From positions 1-16,801 of the forward strand of contig VMTI01000097.1 in NCBI GenBank assembly GCA_013791675.1: DNA of 16,801 bases. The letters run 5' to 3'. Shown one piece after another: positions 1 through 6,600 of the stretch (the first letter of the stretch is position 1; each line of letters begins with the position of its first letter). The notes below the pieces were generated by a model. It was given only the letters and a program-made list of their open reading frames with translations. It had not been told where the DNA came from and did not search any database. The DNA comes from a bacterium (lineage in GTDB: Bacteria; CG03). The position numbers and the translations under genes are program-made.

Positions 1-143
1 CATAAAAGGAGGCCTTTTTCAACTTTTTATCGTTAAGAGTATGAATAATTGGGGATAGAGGAAGCAGAAAAAATAGATAATGATTCACACCTAAAGGAGA
101 TAAAAGAGAGAATTCTTGGGAAAGTAAAAGGGGCAGGGAAAAA

Positions 144-260
144 ATGATTTTTAGGCATTCGCAAAAATTTAGAAGAGCGTGCCGGAAAAGAATTAGAACC
201 GTCCCCATTCTTTTGCCATTCTTTTGCCGTCCCCATTCTTTTGCCATTCTTTTGTTGACA
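144..260 (+). repeat. Intergenic repeat copy A, left flank of the abiE operon
   Basis: Positions 181-213 are identical over 33 bases to 2037-2069, and similarity extends upstream to about 144 (compare 144-180 with 2000-2036). Downstream, the 11-mer CCATTCTTTTG occurs four times (205-215, 216-226, 233-243, 244-254) and the copy ends in TTGACA. The core GAACCGTCCCC resembles, from memory, short dispersed repeats found beside REP-associated Y1 transposases in many bacteria; that link is inference, and no transposase is present here. Confidence 0.8.
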
Positions 261-282
261 GGGGAAATAAAAATTGTACAAT
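255..282 (+). promoter_or_regulatory. Probable sigma-70 promoter of abiEi-abiEii
   Basis: A perfect -35 box TTGACA (255-260) is followed after 16 bases by TACAAT (277-282), one base from the -10 consensus. The start of transcription would be near 289, leaving a leader of about 73 bases. The -35 box is the last part of repeat copy A. Confidence 0.65.
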
Positions 283-290
283 AGAGAAGG

Positions 291-347
291 TTGCATTTGC
301 GAAAGGTTATGAATTGTGTAACCTTATGCGAACATAAACTAATGCAA
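291..347. promoter_or_regulatory. Inverted repeats, possible AbiEi operator
   Basis: AAGGTTA (303-309) and TAACCTT (319-325) form a 7-base inverted repeat with a 9-base spacer. An outer pair, TTGCATT (291-297) and AATGCAA (341-347), surrounds it. TGCGAA occurs twice (298-303, 327-332). AbiEi antitoxins of characterised type IV systems bind inverted repeats in their own promoter and repress it cooperatively, so this is the natural operator candidate. It lies downstream of the start site, where a bound repressor would block elongation or clearance. Confidence 0.45.
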
Positions 348-361
348 TCGCGGGCGGGATT

Positions 362-1150
362 ATGAAAACGTTTAAAAAATTTATATTTGACCGGAGAGCG
401 AAAGGCGGTTATTCATTCACATTGGATGAGATTAAGAAATCTCTCGGCCTTTCATACAATGCGGCGAAGCAAACGCTTTATCAGCATCAAAAGAAAAAGC
501 AGATAGCTATTATACGCAACGGGTTTTATGTGATTATTCCCCCCGAATATTCTCATAAAGGAATGCTGCCGATATATTTATTTATTGACGATCTGATGAA
601 ATGGCTTGATAAACCGTATTATCTTTCATTGTTCACCGCCGCGGCGCTCCATGGGGCGGCTCATCAGCAACCAATGGAATCGTTTGTCATTACCGTTAAG
701 CCCGCGCTGCGCAGCATAAAGAATGAAAAACTCCTTATAAATTTTTCGGTTAAAAACGGTTGGGACAAAAGGGATATCGTTCAAAAGAAAACGGACGCGG
801 GATATGTGAAAGTGTCGTCCATGGAGCTCACCGCGCTTGATTTGATGTATTATCTGAAACATTCGGGAATCAACCGCTGCGCGTCTGTTATCAGCGAACT
901 TGCGGAAGGCATGAGCGCTGAAAAATTAAAACGAACGGCGGCGCGCTATGCGAAAATCACAGCCATTCAGCGGCTCGGGTATTTACTGGATACGCAAACA
1001 GGCCGAAAAGACCTGGCGAAACAACTGCAAAAATTATTAAATGAAAAAAAATATTTTTATACGACGTTGTCGCCGCACCACGGTAAAAAAGGAACATTCA
1101 TTCCGAAATGGAAAATCATCAAAAATACCGAAGTGGAATCTGATATATGA
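362..1150 (+). CDS. abiEi: Type IV toxin-antitoxin system antitoxin, AbiEi family
   Basis: A 262-residue antitoxin and probable autorepressor. The N-terminal ~60 residues form a winged-helix-like DNA-binding domain (SFTLDEIKKSLGLSYNAAKQ, then a basic KKKQIAIIRNGFYVI wing). The segment after it (LPIYLFIDDLMKWLDKPYYLSLFTAAALHG) is the typical AbiEi body, with the conserved small-residue AALHGA turn. The C-terminal half is the basic region used for antitoxicity in the family. The stop overlaps the next start as ATGA (1147-1150), the classic antitoxin-toxin coupling. The start has only a weak GGGCGGGA ribosome site (352-359). Known members neutralise AbiEii without forming a stable complex. The gene is more A+T-rich by eye than the housekeeping genes downstream, which fits acquisition by transfer. 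Function in this host (phage defence or maintenance) is inferred. Confidence 0.88.
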   Translation: MKTFKKFIFDRRAKGGYSFTLDEIKKSLGLSYNAAKQTLYQHQKKKQIAIIRNGFYVIIPPEYSHKGMLPIYLFIDDLMKWLDKPYYLSLFTAAALHGAAHQQPMESFVITVKPALRSIKNEKLLINFSVKNGWDKRDIVQKKTDAGYVKVSSMELTALDLMYYLKHSGINRCASVISELAEGMSAEKLKRTAARYAKITAIQRLGYLLDTQTGRKDLAKQLQKLLNEKKYFYTTLSPHHGKKGTFIPKWKIIKNTEVESDI

Positions 1151-1935
1151 TTCCACGCAGATACATACAGGAATGGAAATCAGCGTCGGGATGGTTTGTT
1201 GATTCTCAGGTTGAACAGGATTTGGTAATTTCCCGCGCCATTGCCGCTATTTTCAGTAATGATTTTCTCAGAGAAAAACTGGCATTCAGGGGCGGTACCG
1301 CATTGTATAAGCTTTATTTAACTCCAGCGCCGCGATATTCAGAGGATATTGATTTGGTGCAAATTAAAGCAGAGCCGATAAAGGAAATTCTTGATTTTCT
1401 TAGGCAGGTATTAAGCTTTTTGGGTAAACCCGTAGTCAGGCAAAAAGCAGATAACAATACCATATTGTTTCATTTTGATTCTGAAATACCGCCTGTGATG
1501 CGTTTGAGACTTAAGGTAGAAACAAATTGCCGAGAGCATTTTTCGGTCATGGGTTATGACGAAGTGCCGTTTAAGGTGGCATCCGGTTGGTTCGCAGGCA
1601 GTTGTTTTGTAAACACATATCACTTTGATGAACTTATAGGGACAAAACTCCGCGCGTTATATCAGAGAAAAAAAGGCAGAGATTTGTATGATATTTACAA
1701 AGCGTTATGCTCTAAACAAAGTAATTCTCAGAGCATATTAAAATGTTACCGGCAATATATGCTGTTCTCGGCAGGAAGGGTGCCATCTAAAAAAGAATTC
1801 TTAAAAAATATTGAAGCAAAAATGGATGACGCCGAATTTTTAACGGACACAGAAGCGTTACTCAAACCGGGAGAAATTTATAATTCCGCGAGCGCTTTCA
1901 AACTGATAAAAACAGCGCTTATTGCGGGAATGTAA
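1147..1935 (+). CDS. abiEii: Type IV toxin-antitoxin system toxin, AbiEii nucleotidyltransferase
   Basis: A 262-residue nucleotidyltransferase toxin. All family motifs are visible: GGT (residues 49-51, in FRGGTALYKLYL), the metal-binding SEDIDLV (65-71, Asp67 and Asp69), the third acidic strand RLKVET (near 119-124), and the C-terminal KLRALYQRKKGRDLYD (167-182, Lys167 and Asp179). Characterised relatives transfer nucleotides to RNA: MenT3 modifies tRNA acceptor ends, and AbiEii of Lactococcus and Streptococcus binds GTP. The target here cannot be read from sequence. Nothing conserved appears to be missing, so the toxin is probably active and needs AbiEi. It is translated by coupling from the abiEi stop. 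Confidence 0.9.
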   Translation: MIPRRYIQEWKSASGWFVDSQVEQDLVISRAIAAIFSNDFLREKLAFRGGTALYKLYLTPAPRYSEDIDLVQIKAEPIKEILDFLRQVLSFLGKPVVRQKADNNTILFHFDSEIPPVMRLRLKVETNCREHFSVMGYDEVPFKVASGWFAGSCFVNTYHFDELIGTKLRALYQRKKGRDLYDIYKALCSKQSNSQSILKCYRQYMLFSAGRVPSKKEFLKNIEAKMDDAEFLTDTEALLKPGEIYNSASAFKLIKTALIAGM

Positions 1936-1999
1936 AAAAATATGTGAAATAAAGTGGTGGGTAAAGCCTTGAAAGTTGAAAAATAGAGAAGGATGGAAG

Positions 2000-2099
2000 T
2001 AATTTTTAATTATTTGCAAAAATTAGAAAAGAGTGGGCCGGAAAAGAATTAGAACCGTCCCCATTCTTTGTCCATTCTTTGCTCATTCTTTGCTTGACC
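2000..2099 (+). repeat. Intergenic repeat copy B, right flank of the abiE operon
   Basis: Positions 2037-2069 match 181-213 exactly, and weaker similarity runs upstream (TTTTTAATTATTTGCAAAAA against TTTTTAGGCATTCGCAAAAA in copy A). The following T-rich units are one base shorter than in copy A: CCATTCTTTG at 2061-2070, TCCATTCTTTG at 2071-2081 and CTCATTCTTTG at 2082-2092. The copy ends in TTGACC. The two copies are in the same orientation and enclose the whole abiE operon. Confidence 0.8.
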
Positions 2100-2123
2100 T
2101 GGGAGCGAAGTTTTTAATAGTAT
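2094..2123 (+). promoter_or_regulatory. Possible promoter for the acyltransferase
   Basis: TTGACC (2094-2099) at the end of repeat copy B is followed by TAGTAT (2118-2123) at 18 bases, or TAATAG (2115-2120) at 15 bases. The placement mirrors the abiE promoter in copy A, but the -10 boxes are poorer. Confidence 0.35.
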
Positions 2124-2137
2124 GCTTTTCGATAGAA

Positions 2138-2212
2138 ATGAAAAACTGTAAAAACATTTTTCTTAACAGGGAAGCCATGCCAAAGACGGCATCCGGGTTC
2201 GCAGCGCTATGA
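2138..2212 (+). CDS. 24-codon leader ORF overlapping the acyltransferase start
   Basis: An ATG at 2138 opens 24 codons (MKNCKNIFLNREAMP...FAAL) that end in TGA at 2210-2212, overlapping the ATG at 2209. Two readings are possible. It may be a leader peptide that couples translation to the acyltransferase, whose own ATG has no visible ribosome site. Or it may be the true N-terminus of the acyltransferase, separated by a one-base frameshift, since the joined product would begin with a hydrophobic helix and have a more usual N-terminal length. Confidence 0.3.
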   Translation: MKNCKNIFLNREAMPKTASGFAAL

Positions 2213-2838
2213 TGCTGCCGATTTTGCTGGCGGTGGAAGCCTATCTTTATTTTACCGCGCTGACCTCGTCGGTGAAAGAAGATAACTCGCCCGAATTTGA
2301 AAAATTGAAAGAAAGCGGGAAGTGCTTCATATACGCTTTTTGGCACGGGCGGCAGTTTTTCCTTATCTATACGCACCGTTTCAAAGGCATCAATATCCTT
2401 ATAAGCAAATCCCGCGACGGCGGTTATGTGTCGGCTCTGGCTGAAAAGCTGGGTTATTCCCCTGTGAGAGGTTCCACAAGCAGGGGCGGCATGAGAGCTT
2501 TGGCGGGAATGATAAAAAAACTGCGGAGCGGCGCTAATTGTGCTTTCACTCCCGACGGGCCGCGGGGGCCCTTAAGAAAAGTGCATCCGGGAGTTGTTTA
2601 CGCCGCCCGTAAAACCGGTTGTCCTGTTGTGCCTGTTTCTTTTAGCGCTAAGAGAGCCCTTGTTCTCGGGCACTGGGACGAATTTATTGTGCCTGCGCCC
2701 TTTAATAAAATAGTGTTTTCGCACGGCGCGCCGCTTTATTTTGACGAGCGCGGCGATATTGACGTTCAGGTGAAAGAATTGGAAAAAGCCCTTAACGCGG
2801 TAGCGGAATACGCTGACGGCCGCGCTCGCGGAATTTAA
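2209..2838 (+). CDS. Lysophospholipid acyltransferase family protein, DUF374
   Basis: A 209-residue protein of the DUF374 branch of the glycerophosphate/lipid-A acyltransferase superfamily. It starts with a hydrophobic anchor helix (residues 1-22), then shows the family landmarks in order: AFWHGRQ (43-49), SKSRDGGYVSAL, RGSTSRGG, TPDGPRGP (114-121) and GCPVVPVSF. DUF374 proteins often sit near lipid-A genes and are thought to acylate a lipid on the cytoplasmic face of the inner membrane; the exact acceptor is not known from sequence. The N-terminus is short: FWHG occurs near residue 44, where many relatives have roughly 50-65 residues before it. The first in-frame ATG is 2209, and a stop lies in frame at 2164-2166, so no longer form exists without a frameshift (see the ORF at 2138). 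The next gene starts about 57 bases downstream. Confidence 0.85.
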   Translation: MMLPILLAVEAYLYFTALTSSVKEDNSPEFEKLKESGKCFIYAFWHGRQFFLIYTHRFKGINILISKSRDGGYVSALAEKLGYSPVRGSTSRGGMRALAGMIKKLRSGANCAFTPDGPRGPLRKVHPGVVYAARKTGCPVVPVSFSAKRALVLGHWDEFIVPAPFNKIVFSHGAPLYFDERGDIDVQVKELEKALNAVAEYADGRARGI

Positions 2839-2895
2839 AATAGGGGCTCGGGATTAAGATTCGTAGGAAGTGTTGTAAATTCGGAGGAAATGGTT

Positions 2896-3600
2896 ATGAA
2901 TGTTATAAAAATAGGCGGTGAAGTTGTAGAAGACCCGCGCGTGTTTGAGGAGTTCCGCTCTCTGCTTGAAAGCATGCTTCCCGCTGCGGTTGTCTTTGGC
3001 GCGGGGGTGCAGATAAGCTCAAGGCTGAAAGCTGAAGATATTCCTTTCGGTTTTTACAAGGGCGAGCGTATAACGACGCAGGACATGCTGATGCTGTTAG
3101 ACGACGAGTTTAAGAAAATGGCAAAAAAAATAGAATCTATGCTCGGTGATATGGAAAGCGTTTTTGTGCATGGAAGCGAAGTGTTTTCCTGCGTCCAGAA
3201 ATCCAAAAAACTCGGGTTTGTCGGCAAAATAGTTTCCGTGGATGTTTCAAAAGTAAAAGCCGCCGCTGCTTCCGGTACGGCTGTTCTCGTTTCTCCAATA
3301 GCTTCTTCAAAAGACGAAAGCGCGCCGGGGCGCGGCGAACTTTACAATGTGAACGCGGATGTTTCCGCGGCGCGCCTTGCCGCCGCCCTCGGTTCAGGCG
3401 AGCTTATATTCTGCACAAAAGTAAACGGCGTAAACGACTCTTCCGGAAATTTCATTGAACGGATGGATGCCGTCAAAGCCGCCGAATTCATATCTTCCGG
3501 CATTATTGCCGGAGGAATGATACCGAAAGTAAAATCGGCGCTGGAGAGCATTAAAGCGGGCGTCGGCAGTGTGCGGATAGGCCGGACGCTTATAAAGTAA
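2896..3600 (+). CDS. argB: Acetylglutamate kinase-like amino-acid kinase
   Basis: A 234-residue amino-acid kinase. It shows the N-terminal phosphate-binding strand VIKIGGE with Lys5, a substrate loop GERITTQD, GFVGKIVSVD, the nucleotide-site YNVNADVSAA (Asp155), TKVNGV and GGMIPKVKSA (Lys211). These fit N-acetylglutamate kinase, the second step of arginine synthesis. I prefer the ATG at 2896 to the one at 2890: the GGAGG at 2883-2887 is 8 bases from 2896 but only 2 bases from 2890. Two things are unusual. The canonical HGGGP loop reads FGAGV, and the chain is shorter than the roughly 258-300 residues usual for ArgB. No other arginine gene is nearby, so a related substrate (for example a LysZ-type aminoadipate derivative) is not excluded. 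Confidence 0.72.
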   Translation: MNVIKIGGEVVEDPRVFEEFRSLLESMLPAAVVFGAGVQISSRLKAEDIPFGFYKGERITTQDMLMLLDDEFKKMAKKIESMLGDMESVFVHGSEVFSCVQKSKKLGFVGKIVSVDVSKVKAAAASGTAVLVSPIASSKDESAPGRGELYNVNADVSAARLAAALGSGELIFCTKVNGVNDSSGNFIERMDAVKAAEFISSGIIAGGMIPKVKSALESIKAGVGSVRIGRTLIK

Positions 3601-3609
3601 TAACAGCGG

Positions 3610-3659
3610 GAACAGTCCCCTTATGCTGTTTGACAACGGCGCGGCAAAATTGGTAATTT
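3610..3659 (+). promoter_or_regulatory. Possible degenerate repeat and promoter before the DHH gene
   Basis: GAACAGTCCCC (about 3610-3620) differs at one base from the GAACCGTCCCC core of the repeats at 181-260 and 2037-2099. It is followed by TTGACA (3630-3635) and, 18 bases on, TGG-TAATTT (3651-3659), an extended -10. Transcription would start only about 6 bases before the ATG at 3673, which has no ribosome site, so a nearly leaderless message is possible. Tentative. Confidence 0.3.
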
Positions 3660-3672
3660 ATAGCTGACAAGA

Positions 3673-6600
3673 ATGAGAAAAAAAATATTCATTATTCACG
3701 GTAAAGGCGTCCGTAACGGGATAGGGCGGGAAGCCGGCGGCGATTTGGACACTATAAGCTCAAACGTTTTTTACACCGTCTGGGCGCAGAACGCGCTGAA
3801 AGAAGAACTTCTGCGCGATGCCGAGCACGGCAAAGATTACGATTTTGACTTCATAAATTATTCAGAGGGGGTTAATCATCTTGCTGTGCACCGCGGCTGT
3901 GATGTTTATATTCCCGATTTTCCCGTTGACGCTCTGTCCCCGCGGCTCAAACTGGTGCATATCCGGGACAAGGATGCCGTCGGACTCATTAACAGATACA
4001 CGGAAAGCCTCAATAATTTCAGGATGTGGATTGTGTCAAACGCTCTTTCCGTATCGGATGAATACAAAAATGTTTTTAACCCCACCTTCAATCAGGTGGC
4101 AAAAATAACGGCTTATCAGGATGTGCCGGTGCTTCGGATGGCGAACAACATACTTGATATGACGCGGATAGCCACAGAGCTTTCCGTGGATAACGCCGCG
4201 GGCGACAAAACAAAAAAAGACGCTCTTTTATCCGAATTGATGCAGTGCTTTACCGGGGACAACTTTTATAACGCTAAAACAGCCGTCCTTGAGGCGATGA
4301 ATAATGAAATCAAATACGATATGTCCGAGATCGTCGAGAAAAAAGACGAAATACTCGCTTTGGATAAGGCTCATTCTCTTGATTTATCCAGCCGCGGCCG
4401 TATAGGATATACGGACGAACTTATAATTCTCGCAAGCGAAAGCGCGTATTATCTCGCGAGAGGTTATGAACAGCTTCGGGAACTTCCTTTTGATAAAGAG
4501 CATTCCAGCCAGTTTGCCGCCGCTGCCGAGAGGGTGCGAATTCAGCTGAAAACTATATTCGCTTTTATGGAAGAAAAAATAGAGACAGCCGGCCGGCAGG
4601 ATGATTTCATAAAAAATAAATTTGCCGCGTTCGCGGAAAAGGTAAAAGATTCTCTTAATATCCTGGATGGGCTCCCCGGTTACAGGACGCCTCCTGTTTC
4701 GGAAAGCGGATTTCCCATAACGGTTATGCTTATGGAAGACACCACGGGAAAAGCCGTTTCTGGCATTGACATAATGTTTGAGCGCCTCAGGGGCTCCGGG
4801 AAAATATATTCCGCGGCAGGTGTTGAGCTGGGTTCAAAATCAGCTGTTGTCAAAACACTCGCCGACGGCTCGGCGTATGCGCTGTATAAACCCGCGGCGA
4901 AAGATGAGATTTTTCAGATTAATGTCACCTATGACGGCCTGCATGTTATGCTTGTGCCGGAAGAAGTGAATGAGAAACCGTGCGTTTCCGCCACGCCTGA
5001 TTACATAATAGACGAAGACCTCGTGCCGGACGATGAGGATGTGCCCGTTGATACGCTTAAGGCATCTCCTTTCGCGCACAATCTTCCTCTCATTCTGATT
5101 GAGAGAATGTTCCGTTTTCTCAAAGAAAACGATGTGAATGTTGTTTCCATAGACGACCACCATCCCTATAATCCCGAAGTGCTTAGTTTGCTTACGAAAC
5201 TCAGAGACGAGGGAATAATAGGCAGTGTTCAGATTCACGCCGCTCCGCGCGGCGTTGACGAAGCGGACGAAGATAAGAAGTGCGGCGCCGACCTCATATA
5301 TGAGAAAATGGTGAAGGGGAAACGGTGGGATAATCCGGGTCTGAAGCATTTGAGAGACATCGCCCATGTCCAGGATTTATATCTTCCCCGGCAGTTATGG
5401 CCGGAGTCCATGGGTCCCAAAGACAGGGGGCTTGGAATAGAAATATCAAAGCTCATAGGATCTTCCTTCAACAAAATAGAAATGACGCTCGAATTGGCGC
5501 GCCTGGAAAGCAGAGAGGCCCTGGAAAACATAATGTCTTCTACGGGCTGGAACAAATTTGTCAAGGAATATGAAGACGGGCTCGCGAAGGTGCTCCCGCG
5601 GACAGAGACAAATATGGCGCAGATGCTTTTTATCAGAAAACCCGAAGGCTGCGATTATGATAAATGTTTAAGTTTTAAGGATAAGCTTAAAATTTTTTTC
5701 TGCTCGCCCAAAGATGCCGAAGAGAAAGATTTTTTTATAAGGGAACTGTACGCCAAAAATCCGAAAAACCGCCTGATAATCATGGCGGCGCTGTCGCCTT
5801 TTACGAGCGCGAAACTGGGGGAGACAAAAATAAACGTGGCGTCGGCCATAAATTATCTTCTGCATGAAAAAAAATATTACGCGGATTATTTCTTCTACTG
5901 CTACGGTTCTCAGATAATGACGACGAGAAAACCCAATAATGAAGACGAGACAATAAACCTGAGCACGCTCATGCAGCACATAGGCACAAAAGCCGACGGC
6001 GGGCACAAGGGCGCGGCGACCTGCCAGCCCCTTTCAAATCCGCAGTTCCCGAAAAAAAGGCTTCTTAAAGTCGGAGACAGGAACATACTGGAATTTTTTT
6101 ATTACATAGCCGGCAAGGTCACGGAATACGCGCCGTCGCTTTCACTTCTTTCGGTGAAACCGGTAGCCGTTAAAAGTTATGAAAAGACTTATGAGAAAGT
6201 GCTGGAGAAGGTGAAGTACAACGTCATAGAATACACTTTCACGCACAACGACACCGGAAAAACGCTGAGAGCCGTTCTCACAAAAGCGCCGAAAGTGGCC
6301 AAGGACGGTTCCGAAAATAAGCCCGGCATAACGCAGGTGCTGGAATGGACAGGCCGCAAATATAAACCTGAATATATCTTTTTTCTGCAGGGCGGCATGT
6401 ACAGTATGGAGCTTTATAATTACGCCGACCCGATGAAAAGGCTTGAGCTTCCGGCGCTGTCGCAGCTTGTCGGCTGGGACGAGGACGGCGGCTGCGATGG
6501 AATATCAATAGCTACGCCCAAAAGAAACCGCCGCATACCCAGGGATTTGAGATGGCTGAGGGAGTCCGATTTTCTGGAGCTCGGATACAGAATATCCGAA

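Larger units (their letters stand above)
1..361. other. Gene-free upstream region with repeat, promoter and operator
   Basis: No convincing gene lies here. A short + frame from 49 to 147 (TTG start, ending ...KVKGAGKK) reads like the tail of a decayed gene but is only 32 codons. From about 144 to 260 the region holds copy A of an intergenic repeat found again at about 2004-2099. Then come a promoter (255-282) and inverted repeats (291-347) ahead of abiEi. The A-rich and T-rich character differs visibly from the housekeeping DNA downstream. Confidence 0.6.

Noticed and set aside
4..19. AAAAGG-AGG-CCTTTT hairpin with T-run as a terminator
   Set aside because: Only two G-C pairs and a 3-base loop; too weak to call, and the upstream gene is outside the window.
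49..147. 32-codon ORF (TTG start) upstream of abiE, ending KVKGAGKK
   Set aside because: Its composition looks protein-like, but it is too short, has no good start and no recognisable family. It may be a gene remnant.
33..296. 87-residue ORF on the minus strand over the repeat region
   Set aside because: It covers the A/T-rich repeat and promoter, has low-complexity content and no recognisable motif.
144..2099. CRISPR array or integron from the spaced repeats
   Set aside because: Only two long copies with a gene pair between them, no regular spacers, no cas genes, no integrase and no attC-like fold.
4840..5564. Long minus-strand ORFs inside the DHH gene
   Set aside because: Shadows of the + strand gene; residues are dominated by reverse-complement codons, with no domain or ribosome site.
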